Program-made: the position numbers and the translations under genes
Assembly (NCBI GenBank): GCA_025360395.1
Contig: JANYCH010000121.1
Span: 1 to 16,540, forward strand
Length of the DNA: 16,540 bases
From: Cytophagales bacterium
GTDB lineage: Bacteria > Bacteroidota > Bacteroidia > Cytophagales > UBA9547
Direction: 5' to 3'
Notes under the pieces: model-generated
Told to the model about the DNA's origin: nothing
Seen by the model: the letters and a program-made list of their open reading frames with translations, nothing else
The model's database searches: none
Part shown: positions 6,606 through 15,700 of the stretch, piece after piece
Position numbering within the stretch: the stretch's first letter is position 1
Layout of the letters: every line of letters starts with the position of its first letter

Positions 6606-8072
6606 ATGCAGAAACAAGGACTTCATTTATCACAGCAGCAAAAACTTACACCGCAGCAAATACAATATATTAAACTGCTGCAAATACCTACTGCTGAACT
6701 GGATGCCCGGGTAGAAGAAGAGCTTGAGTCTAACCCTGCCCTGGAAGAAGGAGATGAAATTCCTGAAAAAGATCCTGAGGACAATTCAGATGATAGTGAG
6801 GAGGATATTTCAGAAGAAAATGAGGAATATTCCAAAGAAAAGGATGACGAAATAGGCATAGATGACTACATGTCCGACGAAGATTATTCCGGATACAAAA
6901 TGCAGGGCGATTTTTATGAGCAGGAAGAAAGGGACATGCCCCTTGCATCTACCGGAAGTCTTTATGAATCACTCTTAACTCAGGTAGAATTTTTAAACTT
7001 AAATGATCACAAAGAATCTATAGCCCGTCACCTGATTGGAAGCATAGAAAGTGATGGATATATCCGAAGAGACCTATATTCCCTGGCAAATGACCTGGCT
7101 TTTACCCAAAATATAGAAACTGACGAAGAAGAGATAGAAGAACTTCTTTTTAAAATACAAGAATTTGACCCGCCTGGGATTGCAGCAAGAGATCTTCCTG
7201 AATGTCTTTTATTACAACTGAAAAGAAAAGATGAGTTTGATCCGGAAGTACCACAAGCCATTATTATTATCAAAGATTATTTTGATGAATTCAGCAAGAA
7301 ACATTATGACAAAATAAAACAGAAACTAGGGATTGATGATGATCAGTTAAAAAAGGCTATTAATTTAATTACAAGCCTCAACCCAAAACCGGGGGACAAT
7401 AGCACCGGGGAGATAAAGTCACAATACATGATCCCTGATTTTATTCTTGTAAATGATGGTGTAAAGCTAGGCGTATACCTGAATTCAAAGAATGCACCAG
7501 AATTGAGGGTTAGTCATGCATACAGGGAAATGTTCGACACCTATGATAAAAGCACTAAAAAGGATAAAAAATTAAAGGAGGCAGTTTCTTTTGTAAAACA
7601 AAAATTAGATGCCGCCAAATGGTTTATTGATGCGATCCAGCAAAGACAGCAAACTTTGCTAAGAACAATGAATGCAATATTGAACTTTCAGTATGAATAT
7701 TTTCTTGAAGGAGATGAAGCAAAGCTGAAACCAATGGTATTAAAGGATGTGGCAGCAGCCGTATCACTTGACATTTCCACGGTTTCCAGGATAGCCAGCA
7801 ATAAAACTGTTCAGACCGATTTTGGGGTTTTGCCACTTAAATTCTTTTTTTCTGAAGGTATTAGCACTGATAGTGGCGAAGATGCAAGTTCAAGAGAGGT
7901 AAAAAGTGTAATAAAAGACCTGATTGAGGAAGAGGAAAAATCAAAGCCTCTTGCGGATGAAAAAATCGAAGAAATCCTCAATGAAAGAGGTTATAATATT
8001 GCTCGTAGAACAATAGCAAAATACAGGGAACAATTAGGTATCCCGGTAGCCAGACTTAGAAAAAAATTATGA
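6606..8072 (+). CDS. rpoN: RNA polymerase sigma-54 factor
   Basis: A complete 488-residue sigma-54, which directs RNA polymerase to -24/-12 promoters and needs an AAA+ activator to melt DNA. Region I is the glutamine-rich start (LHLSQQQKLTPQQIQYIKLLQIP, about 6-28) with the ELESNPALEE segment (39-48). Region II is strongly acidic (about 48-112). The core-binding domain follows from about 118, with the IESDGYI and EFDPPGIAARDLPECLLLQL motifs. The helix-turn-helix lies around MVLKDVAAAVSLDISTVSRIASNK, with the expected GVLPLKFFFSEG after it. The RpoN box ARRTIAKYRE is at 466-475. It stands 76 bases after ftsX on the same strand. No sigma-54 activator gene is present in the window. I see no clear promoter box upstream. 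Confidence 0.97.
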   Translation: MQKQGLHLSQQQKLTPQQIQYIKLLQIPTAELDARVEEELESNPALEEGDEIPEKDPEDNSDDSEEDISEENEEYSKEKDDEIGIDDYMSDEDYSGYKMQGDFYEQEERDMPLASTGSLYESLLTQVEFLNLNDHKESIARHLIGSIESDGYIRRDLYSLANDLAFTQNIETDEEEIEELLFKIQEFDPPGIAARDLPECLLLQLKRKDEFDPEVPQAIIIIKDYFDEFSKKHYDKIKQKLGIDDDQLKKAINLITSLNPKPGDNSTGEIKSQYMIPDFILVNDGVKLGVYLNSKNAPELRVSHAYREMFDTYDKSTKKDKKLKEAVSFVKQKLDAAKWFIDAIQQRQQTLLRTMNAILNFQYEYFLEGDEAKLKPMVLKDVAAAVSLDISTVSRIASNKTVQTDFGVLPLKFFFSEGISTDSGEDASSREVKSVIKDLIEEEEKSKPLADEKIEEILNERGYNIARRTIAKYREQLGIPVARLRKKL

Positions 8073-8098
8073 GATATGAATGATGAGTTTATCGGTTT

Positions 8099-8121
8099 AA
8101 TTCTAATTTATTAGAATTTTT
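8099..8121 (+). terminator. Weak AT-only hairpin after rpoN
   Basis: A perfect 8-bp stem, AATTCTAA (8099-8106) and TTAGAATT (8111-8118), with loop TTTA and trailing T residues, starts 26 bases after the rpoN stop. It contains only two G-C pairs, so it is a weak terminator at best. Confidence 0.45.
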
Positions 8122-8123
8122 AA

Positions 8124-8144
8124 TATTAACTTTTGACTATTAAC
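8124..8144 (+). repeat. Direct repeat TATTAAC x2 upstream of the permease gene
   Basis: TATTAAC occurs at 8124-8130 and 8138-8144, each followed by a T-rich tail (TTTT, TCTT). Between them, TAACTTTTG (8127-8135) misses the TAnnTTTG promoter box by one extra base. It lies 13-33 bases ahead of the GTG start at 8157. It is the reverse complement of the motif repeated at 1224-1244. Confidence 0.55.
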
Positions 8145-8156
8145 TCTTAATTAAAC

Positions 8157-9044
8157 GTGTTCGATCTTCAAATTATCATTGCCGGGTTTCTTGTGGCTTT
8201 GCCTTGTGCATTGCTCGGATCCTTTTTAGTGCTAAGAAAAATGGTAATGATGGGCGATGCGATATCGCATGCTGTATTGCCGGGGATTGTAATAGCTTTT
8301 TTTCTTTCTGGCGAAAGAAGTTCCGGAATAATGCTGCTTGGGGCCTGTGGAATGGGTTTATTAAGCACTTTTATTATAGAATATCTTCATAAAAAGGGTG
8401 GACTGCAAGCTGACGCCTCCATCGGGGTTACATTTACAGCATTTTTTGCGGTTGGAATAATTTTGATTTCACTTTTTGCGGGGCAAGTCGACCTTGACCA
8501 GGATTGTGTTTTATATGGTGAAATTGCCTATGTTCCACTTGATGTTTGGATAACTGATGACGGTACTAACCTTGGTCCTCGTATAATCTGGAACATGGGT
8601 GTTGTATCTGCCTTGGTTATTGCATTTATTTACTTATTTTATAAAGAACTAAAAATCAATACCTTTGATCCATCTTTTGCAACTGTCGCAGGTATTTCAG
8701 CAGTAATCTGGCATTATTCTCTGATGGGCATGGTCACGGTTGTGACAATCACCGCTTTTGAAGCTGTAGGCGCGATTTTGGTCATTGCATTCCTTGCGGG
8801 ACCAGCGGCAACCGCATTTTTGCTTTCATCTAAGCTCAAAACTATGCTCTTTTTATCGGTAGGATTTGGTTTCTCAGCAACCCTTATAGGTTACGTTTTA
8901 GCTTATGCTACGCAAGGATCTGTTGCAGGTGCGATCAGCATGGCCATTGGACTGCAGTTTATGATTGTTTTTATATATTACATTTACAGGAAAAGACAAT
9001 TAAAAACAACCATCATTGAGCCTCAATTTGCTAAGTTTGCATAA
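8157..9044 (+). CDS. Metal ion ABC transporter permease (ABC-3 family, ZnuB/MntB-like)
   Basis: A 295-residue polytopic inner-membrane permease of the ABC-3 family, which imports Zn, Mn or Fe with a binding protein and an ATPase. Family marks: LVLRKMVMMGDAISHAVLPGI (24-44), the ADASIGVTFTAFFAVGI segment (85-101), LDQDCVLYGEIAYVPLD (113-129) and the cytoplasmic coupling region EAVGAILVIAFLAGPAATA (202-220). About eight membrane segments are visible. The substrate metal cannot be told from sequence alone. The start is GTG at 8157; the next in-frame ATGs (8242 onward) would cut off the first membrane segment. Neither the ATP-binding nor the substrate-binding gene is adjacent; the next genes are a 55-residue protein and recN. 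The missing subunits must come from elsewhere on the chromosome, or this is a leftover. Confidence 0.92.
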   Translation: MFDLQIIIAGFLVALPCALLGSFLVLRKMVMMGDAISHAVLPGIVIAFFLSGERSSGIMLLGACGMGLLSTFIIEYLHKKGGLQADASIGVTFTAFFAVGIILISLFAGQVDLDQDCVLYGEIAYVPLDVWITDDGTNLGPRIIWNMGVVSALVIAFIYLFYKELKINTFDPSFATVAGISAVIWHYSLMGMVTVVTITAFEAVGAILVIAFLAGPAATAFLLSSKLKTMLFLSVGFGFSATLIGYVLAYATQGSVAGAISMAIGLQFMIVFIYYIYRKRQLKTTIIEPQFAKFA

Positions 9045-9114
9045 ACAAGAGCAATTGGGAAAACGTATTTTTAGGCTAACTTCAAAACAAGAATTGTCAG
9101 GAATTGATTTTTTG

Positions 9115-9282
9115 ATGAATAAACTTATCAGTATAGTTCTAAATGACGGGAGAGTGTATCCTTGCTACTTCCTAAAGTCTGATCAAAATACTTTTTACTG
9201 TAAAAATATGCTTAATAAAACCTTTCAAATTAAACTGGAAGATATTAAAGAAGTTATTTATGACATAATAAGCAATTTCTGA
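9115..9282 (+). CDS. Small unknown protein (55 residues), possibly Sm-like fold
   Basis: A 55-residue protein beginning MNKLISIVLNDGRVYPCYFLKSDQNTFYCKN and ending IKLEDIKEVIYDIISNF. The frame is open back to 9016, inside the permease gene, but the stretch before 9115 reads as unlikely protein (Lys/Arg-rich, no conserved look), and a weak AGGA lies 12 bases before the ATG, so I take 9115. The pattern of LNDGR, then an aromatic strand, then an I-x-L-E-D-I-K-E-V closing strand resembles the small all-beta Sm/LSm-type modules, in which a ligand-modifying surface follows a DGR turn; this is only a fold guess. The stop is 4 bases before the recN start, so it is co-transcribed with recN and probably translationally coupled. 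I do not recognise the family. Confidence 0.6.
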   Translation: MNKLISIVLNDGRVYPCYFLKSDQNTFYCKNMLNKTFQIKLEDIKEVIYDIISNF

Positions 9283-9286
9283 GAAT

Positions 9287-10936
9287 ATGTTACAAAAGCT
9301 TTTTATACAGAATTACATTCTCATCAAGGAACTTTCAATAGCACCAGATGCCGGGATGAACGTTATTACCGGAGAAACTGGGGCTGGAAAATCTATCCTT
9401 TTGGGTGCAATTGGTTTGCTGATGGGTGCTCGGGCAGATTCTAAAACATTATACAACCCTGGAGAAAAATGTGTTATTGAAGGTCAGTTTCTTCTTAAAG
9501 GCGATCAAATAAAAGATCTCTTCCTGGAATATGATCTTGATTATGAAAATCCTTGCATCGTCAGGAGAGAAATCAGTGTTGCAGGAAAATCAAGATCATT
9601 TGTCAATGACACGCCTGTAAATTTAGATATCCTTGATTCGATAGTGGGAGAATTAATGGATATACATTCCCAACATGAAACAATTCTTTTAAAAAAACAT
9701 AACTACCAGATCCAGCAACTTGATAGTTTCGCTCAGAATTCAAATCTTAAAATAGAATTCCAGGCAAAGTATTCTCTTTTTAAATCAGCTGAAAAACAAT
9801 ATCTAAACTTGGCTCAAACTGCCAAGTCCTCCGCACAGGAACTGGATTATGTAAGTTTTATTTTCAAAGAACTGGACGATTTAAACCTCCAGAATGGGGA
9901 ATTGGAAAAGCTTGAAGACGAACAAAAAATTCTGGAAAATTCTACTGAGATCAAAGAAAAACTTGCCCTGTCACATTCCATTTTATCAGGCGAAGAATAT
10001 GCTTTGTTAACAGGATTTCAAAGTTTGTATACTGTTTTCGATCAGCTTTCACAGTTTTCGTCAGAATATAAAACAATCAAAGAAAAACTTGCAAGCATCA
10101 GGATAGATTTGAAAGACCTTTCAAAAGAAGTTGAAAACCTGGCCGAAGAAACAGAAACTGATCCCGGAAGGTTGCAAATGGTCCAAGACCGTTTAAACCT
10201 TATTTACAAACTTCAGAGAAAACATGGAATAGGTTCTTTTGAAGAACTGGAAGCACTAAAGAATGAATTTGGAAAGAAATTAAGCCTGATTGAAAATACT
10301 GACTTTATTCTGGGTGAAGCTGAAAAAGAAATGCTGGCCAATAAAAATGTCATGCAAAAGGCTGGTGAGGAATTGTCGCTTTCCCGTAAAAACGTGGTGG
10401 CGAAATTTGAAGGGTTGGCTTTAGAGAAACTTTCCTTACTAGGGATGCCGAATGCTTCTTTTCAAATCCGATTGACCGAAACTTCTCCTAATTTAGACGG
10501 CCTTGAGAAAGCAACATTTTATTTCAGCGCTAATAAAGGACTTGCCCCTAAACCAATATCTGACGTTGCCTCAGGTGGAGAGTTTTCAAGGTTAATGCTG
10601 GTAATAAAATATCTGTTAGCTGGAAAAAAAGAAATGCCAACTTTAATTTTTGATGAGATAGATTCAGGGGTTTCAGGTGAAGTTGCCCATAATATGGCGG
10701 AACTGATTGAAGAAATGTCAAACAGGCACCAGGTATTTACCATTACACACCTCCCACAAATGGCATCAAAAGGGAATTCCCATTTTTTTGTTTATAAAGA
10801 TGAGTCTGAGACAAGAACTGTCAGCCATATCCGCAAACTATCTCTTGACGAGAGAATTAAAGAAATAGCAAAAATGATTGGAGGTAAGATACCAAGTGAG
10901 TCTGCCTTGCAAAGTGCAAAGGAATTAATTGGCTAA
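9287..10936 (+). CDS. recN: DNA repair protein RecN
   Basis: RecN is an SMC-like ATPase that acts in double-strand break repair with RecA. The 549-residue protein is complete: the start MLQKLFIQNYILIKELSI, Walker A GETGAGKS (29-36), FVNDTPVNLDILDSIVGELMDIHSQHE, a long coiled-coil middle (about 150-390), then the ABC signature SGGE (429-432) in DVASGGEFSRLMLVIKYLL, Walker B LIFDEIDSG (D456, E457), and the TITHLPQMAS switch region. Every residue needed for ATP binding and hydrolysis that I can check is present. It begins 4 bases after the small gene at 9115, and the permease gene is just upstream, so the three are probably one transcript. No SOS-type box is recognisable before it. Confidence 0.97.
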   Translation: MLQKLFIQNYILIKELSIAPDAGMNVITGETGAGKSILLGAIGLLMGARADSKTLYNPGEKCVIEGQFLLKGDQIKDLFLEYDLDYENPCIVRREISVAGKSRSFVNDTPVNLDILDSIVGELMDIHSQHETILLKKHNYQIQQLDSFAQNSNLKIEFQAKYSLFKSAEKQYLNLAQTAKSSAQELDYVSFIFKELDDLNLQNGELEKLEDEQKILENSTEIKEKLALSHSILSGEEYALLTGFQSLYTVFDQLSQFSSEYKTIKEKLASIRIDLKDLSKEVENLAEETETDPGRLQMVQDRLNLIYKLQRKHGIGSFEELEALKNEFGKKLSLIENTDFILGEAEKEMLANKNVMQKAGEELSLSRKNVVAKFEGLALEKLSLLGMPNASFQIRLTETSPNLDGLEKATFYFSANKGLAPKPISDVASGGEFSRLMLVIKYLLAGKKEMPTLIFDEIDSGVSGEVAHNMAELIEEMSNRHQVFTITHLPQMASKGNSHFFVYKDESETRTVSHIRKLSLDERIKEIAKMIGGKIPSESALQSAKELIG

Positions 10937-10948
10937 GGGAAACAATCT

Positions 10949-11410
10949 TTATGATGGTATTATTTCTATAGTATCGCCTATTTTTATCTTCCCAACATTC
11001 AGTACCCTGGCATACAAACGGGAACAACCAGGAAATAATTTCTGAGAAATTCTAGAAAACTTTCCGTCTATAAATGAGCCACTTATATTCTTAGCTGGCT
11101 CATAAAAAGAGGTTATTTTAATGGTGACTTCGGATCCTATTTTTAATGTTACCCCTGGGACGAGCAAGGCATAATCTTCGAATGAAATGGTAAGGTTTTC
11201 ACCCGTTGAACCTGGGGCTATCGGATGCCCTTCAGCTTTTAATTTTGTAATTTCTTCAATTGAAAACAAACAAAGTGCCTTATCTGGCCCACCGCTTATT
11301 CCTGGCTCATGTTTATCTCCTAAAATCCCTTCAAGCCTCACAAATGCTTCTTTTATGGGTTGCTTAGGAATTATGCCTTTTGAAACGTTAATCTGATAAA
11401 TGTAATCCAT
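10949..11410 (-). CDS. MOSC domain-containing protein
   Basis: A 153-residue stand-alone MOSC domain, the fold found at the end of eukaryotic molybdenum cofactor sulfurase and in bacterial YiiM/YuaD-type proteins. Visible marks: LEGILGDKHEPGISGGPDKALCLFS (26-50), the PGSTGENLTI loop (66-75), a KIGSEVTIKIT strand, and the late conserved cysteine in FPGCSRLYARVL (Cys129). The final GDTIEI strand (145-150) completes the barrel. The family is thought to handle sulfur or molybdenum-cofactor ligands; the substrate of this member is unknown. It has no beta-barrel MOSC_N domain. It converges with recN (12 bases between stops) and diverges from the MscS gene. The ATG at 11410 begins the family's usual short lead-in. 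Confidence 0.9.
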   Translation of the reverse strand: MDYIYQINVSKGIIPKQPIKEAFVRLEGILGDKHEPGISGGPDKALCLFSIEEITKLKAEGHPIAPGSTGENLTISFEDYALLVPGVTLKIGSEVTIKITSFYEPAKNISGSFIDGKFSRISQKLFPGCSRLYARVLNVGKIKIGDTIEIIPS

Positions 11411-11431
11411 TTTGTTTTTGTACGAAATGTG

Positions 11432-11453
11432 GTATAATTCTGTATAATTATAC
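11432..11453 (-). promoter_or_regulatory. Operator-like palindrome and direct repeat upstream of the MOSC gene
   Basis: GTATAATT occurs at 11432-11439 and again at 11442-11449, exactly 10 bases apart (one helical turn). The second copy is the first half of a perfect 12-bp palindrome, GTATAATTATAC (11442-11453). It lies 22-43 bases upstream of the MOSC start codon, between it and a candidate -7 box, so within the leader. A regulator site or RNA hairpin is plausible; no regulator gene is nearby. Confidence 0.4.
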
Positions 11454-11473
11454 TGTCTTCACTTCATGAGCCT

Positions 11474-11481
11474 CAAAGGTA
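11474..11481 (-). promoter_or_regulatory. Candidate Bacteroidota -7 promoter element for the MOSC gene
   Basis: Read on the minus strand this is TACCTTTG, an exact fit to the TAnnTTTG -7 box and identical to the one before the glycosyltransferase gene. It is 63 bases upstream of the MOSC start. No convincing TTTG is seen 19-21 bases further upstream. Confidence 0.4.
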
Positions 11482-11624
11482 ATACAAAATGCACCATGAT
11501 AGATAGGGAAGTCACAGACTTATTTTTCTGTTTCCGACAACATTTTATAATTCTCTAAGTGTTAATTTTTTATGAAGCTATACGGTATTGTTTTTTTATG
11601 TAAATAGGATTAAACTGATTTTTT

Positions 11625-12707
11625 ATGGAGGATTTAGTCCAGTTACCATTTTCATTTCAAAGTACTGTTTACAATTATTTGTTCTTTTTCGGTCTTATTA
11701 TAGCCGGTATTATTCTTGCCCTCATTATTACACACGCATTAAAGCTGGTCTTAATTAGGTCTAAAGTATATTCTGCCGAAACATTTATTCCCAGATACAG
11801 GTATGTATTTACAATCCTTTTTGCCACAATTGCCGCAAATGCAGGCATTGGCATTTTGAAATTACCTCATGAGCCAGATGTTATAATAGATAAAATACTC
11901 TATCTGATACTTATTTATGCAATTACCCATTTTTTAATAAAATCTATGAGCTTCCTCAAACTGGTATTATACCATCGGTTTGATATTGACCAGGTACATA
12001 ATTTACAGGAAAGGAAGGCAAGAACTCAAATTGATTTCCTATACAAAACAGGAAGTGTTATTTTAATCATGATCGCCTTGGCCATTGCCATGATGAGTTT
12101 TTCAAAAGTCCGTGAACTTGGCACAAGCATCTTAGCTTCTGCAGGGTTGGCGGGTATTATAATAGGACTAGCTGCTCAAAAGTCTATTTCCAATTTACTG
12201 GCAGGCCTTCAAATTGCCCTTACCCAACCCATCAGGTTAGACGACGGAGTAATAGTTGAGGGGGAGTATGGCAAAATAGAAGAAATAAGCCTCACATACG
12301 TTGTGATCAAAATTTGGAATGAAAAAAGGATGATCATACCAATTTCTTATTTTCTTGAAAAACCTTTCCAAAACCTAACACGAAATTCGGCCCAGATGCT
12401 TGATACAGTAACAATTTATGCAGATCATAACCTGCCAATAGACAAAATCAGAAATGAATTGAAAAGGATACTTGAAAATGAAGGAAGCACATTGTGGGAC
12501 AAAAGAGTTTCGGCTGTTCAGTTAACAGATTGTTCTAACTCCTCAATTGAAGTAAGGATTTTAATAAGTGCGGAGAATTCAGGTAACGCTTTTGATTTAC
12601 GTTGCCTGGTAAGAGAAAAGCTAATTGAGTATATCAGGAATAATCATTCTGATTGCTTGCCCAAATACAGGTACATAAGAGAAACTGAAAATAAGCTACA
12701 ATCTTGA
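11625..12707 (+). CDS. Small-conductance mechanosensitive ion channel (MscS family)
   Basis: A 360-residue inner-membrane channel that opens under membrane tension to release solutes after osmotic downshock. Layout: TM segments at about 18-40, 60-78, 88-110 and 142-160, then the pore helix region LGTSILASAGLAGIIIGLAAQKSISNLLAGL (165-195) with the Gly/Ala-rich packing face of MscS. The beta domain follows with QPIRLDDGVIVEGEYGKIEEISLTYVVIKIWNEKRMIIP (201-239) and the FLEKPFQNLTRNS turn, then a C-terminal alpha/beta vestibule domain to 355. The family's signature lengths are kept. It carries more membrane segments than E. coli MscS (three), as many Bacteroidota members do. It diverges from the MOSC gene. 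At its 3' end it abuts the helicase gene head-on. Confidence 0.93.
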   Translation: MEDLVQLPFSFQSTVYNYLFFFGLIIAGIILALIITHALKLVLIRSKVYSAETFIPRYRYVFTILFATIAANAGIGILKLPHEPDVIIDKILYLILIYAITHFLIKSMSFLKLVLYHRFDIDQVHNLQERKARTQIDFLYKTGSVILIMIALAIAMMSFSKVRELGTSILASAGLAGIIIGLAAQKSISNLLAGLQIALTQPIRLDDGVIVEGEYGKIEEISLTYVVIKIWNEKRMIIPISYFLEKPFQNLTRNSAQMLDTVTIYADHNLPIDKIRNELKRILENEGSTLWDKRVSAVQLTDCSNSSIEVRILISAENSGNAFDLRCLVREKLIEYIRNNHSDCLPKYRYIRETENKLQS

Positions 12708-12708
12708 T

Positions 12709-15700
12709 TTAGGATTTGTAATTTCTGCTGAAACGGCGTTCAAACTTCCAGCTTTTACCTCTCAAGGTTGTGGGCAAATAGCAAAATGACTCTTTAATAT
12801 TAATGCTATTAAAAAACTTATCATCATCAGTTAAAATTAACTGCTTAAAAGTTCCACTTTTTTCCATTTCAGATAAATCAGCAAAAGGCATTTCTTCTTT
12901 AAAAAACTCTTCTTTTTTTAGTTTTTCCTTTAAATACCATTCAGGGTTAAATCCTGACGGGGTTGCATTGGAAGCCACAAAATTACCTTCTGAAACATTC
13001 AGCACATATTCAAGATATTTCTTTAGCAACTTCGGGCCTTCGTGCATAGTGTTTTCCACGTTCAATTGTTCCGGATGTATGCTGGATACAACTATTACTT
13101 TTTCCTTTGCCCTGGTTATAGCCACATTCAAACGATTTTCTCCTCCTTCCAGGTTAAGGCTCCCGAATTGATGATTCATTTTCCCGGTATTATCAGGAGC
13201 ATAGCCAATGGAAAAAATAATGATATCCTTTTCATCGCCCTGAATGTTTTCAATGTTTTTCACTATAAGGCCTTCGGGCATTGATTTATTTTCTGAAATC
13301 AATCTTTGCTCTATTAAATCCTGGATCAGGTTTTGCTGCTGAATATTAAAAGTGATGATGCCAATTTCCTTATTTTCTGAAGTTTGCATTAACTTAAAAA
13401 GCAACCTGACAATTTCTTCAGCCTCAACAATGTTTTGGCGGCTTTCAAAAAAACCGTTGACCTTCACATATTCTATACCTTTAAAACCAGTCATATAGGT
13501 TTTAAAATCAGGCAACAACTTCAATTTTCCTTTATAAAAGTGCTGGTTGGAAAAATTGATGAGGTCCAGTGACCTGCTTCTGTAATGCTCTGTTAACATT
13601 ACTTGGGGTAAATATCTGGCGGAAAGGTCAAGCAAAGAATTAACTTCAGTTTCCGGAACCTCATTATTCTCTTCAAACCTGGCAGAATAAAGGTCACTAG
13701 GTGGCAATTGCTTGCTGTCGCCTGTTACAACAAACTGTTTAGCTCTGGCTATTGCCGGTAATCCCTTTTCAGCAAAACATTGAGAGGCCTCGTCAAAAAT
13801 AACTATATCAAACATTTCTTCAAGCGGAAAAATTGCAGAAACTGTTTCCGGGGAAGCAAGCCAGCAAGGCAACAAATAGAAAAGTTCGTTGCTGAAACTT
13901 TCAATTGTTTTTCTTAATGGCCATATTTTTTTCTTTTTCGAAACCTGATGCTTTAAATCCCTAAATGTGGTACTGTTTCCCAACCTGTTAAATTCCTCAT
14001 TTTTATAAACCTGCTCTCTTAATTTTAAGAGCAATATCAGGGCACTCAACCTTCTTTTGTTCTCAACAGAATCATTCAATTGCTGCTCCAGCATGTCAAT
14101 TTTAGAAGTTGATACAGAACTTAAAATTGGATTTTTTATTTCTATATGATTAATCCAGGAAATCTTTATGCTGTTTACAAATTGAAATATAAGTTCTTCA
14201 ATTGAAAATACTTTGGATTGATAGTGAAGTACCAGCTTCTGAAAAGATTGAGTTTCTTCATGATTTAACTTTTCCTTCTCCAGATCATATTCCAACAGCG
14301 CGTCGAAATCTTGGTTTAAAGAATTGATAAGCTTGCTAATATCCTGCTCTTCAAAAAAGTTATCTAACTGAGGTTTTGTAAAATATACTCCAAACAACAA
14401 ATAAGCCTCTTCTACCTTTTGAATTGATTCTATAAACAGTTTAAGATTTTTCCTATAATCATTTAAGGATTGCTGTTTAGGAATTACAAGGTCTGGAAAA
14501 AGATTTTTATTGGTAATAAACCCTTCTGAAAGTACGATCGATTTTATAACCAATTCTAACCTATCCTGGATATCCTGAATGGTGTCAAGATCATTGAAAA
14601 TGTAATCTTTAGCTGACTTTAATTCATTTCTGAACCTGTGGAAATCCTGAAGGTTTTTAAGTCTTATTGATAACTCATGTAGACCATCTTTGTTTAAAGT
14701 TAATTGATTAATAATCAATAGTTTAGCTACAAACTTCTTGTCTTTGGAAGTTAAATTCCAAATAATCCTAGAAACAAAATGGTCATAATTAACTGATGCA
14801 GAATTAACCGTCAGAATAGCACTTTCGATAGAGTCTTCGTTTATCCCTTTAGCGAATACCTTATCAAAAAACACCTGAAGCTCTCCTTGGTATTTTTCCA
14901 GCCTTCGTTTTATGGAAGTTAATTTCCTATCATTGAACTTCTCAGAAGTGTAATTTTGAAAATGTTCATAGAATATTTCGCTTTGTGAACATTCTAAAAC
15001 ATTTTCCAGAACAGAAGTAAATGTTGATAGTCCTAAAAAATCTCTTGTTCTTATTTTAAAATGATGCTTAACCTCTGCAAAAGAATTATTGAAATTTTCA
15101 ATATCCTTCAGAGAAGCTATAATTTGAGTTTTATCTGAAATACTAAACGTTTTAAAACTTTTCCTTTTCGTAAAAGCATATTCCGGCATGTCAAACCTGA
15201 TTGCATAAGGCAATAGATATTTTAGCTTAGCCGTAAACTCAATTAAACTTTCCCTTGAAAAATATTTAAAAAATTGACTAACACCTGGAATTTCAGGTAA
15301 TTCCCTGTTACAGTTGAGATATAATTCCTTTACACTGAAACCACATTCAGTTTCATCAAACAACGCCTCTTTAAAAAGTTGTAACTCTGAAGAAACCAGA
15401 TCTATTTTTTTGCATGATTCTAAAAAATCACGCTCCAGAAAGACAGTATTTAAATTTAGGTTCAATGCTTTATATTCTTCAATCAGATCAATTTGAGAAA
15501 TGATCTGATTATAAAGCCGGCTTCGGTCCGATTTAAAATCATGGACTAATGCGATAAAAGAGTTAACATTCAAGGTTTTAAGCCTATCATAAACTACATC
15601 CAAAGCTGCTCGTTTCTGACAAACCACCAAAACTTTTTTTCCTTTACTTATGAAATCAGAAACCAGGTTTGATATAAGTTGGGATTTTCCCGTTCCAGGC

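Noticed and set aside
6623..6859. Serine-rich minus-strand frame opposite the rpoN start
   Set aside because: It is the antisense of the acidic, glutamate-rich region II of sigma-54; the serine runs are the complement of GAA/GAG/GAT codons.
7028..7836. Minus-strand frames within rpoN
   Set aside because: They are fully covered by a clear sigma-54 coding sequence and have no recognisable protein features.
9016..9114. TTG-initiated extension of the small gene before recN
   Set aside because: It overlaps the end of the permease gene and adds unconvincing protein sequence; the ATG at 9115 has a weak ribosome site and starts at the compact fold.
12803..13284. Plus-strand frames opposite the helicase C-terminus
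   Set aside because: They overlap conserved helicase motifs on the other strand, have no family resemblance, and fit chance open frames in antisense.
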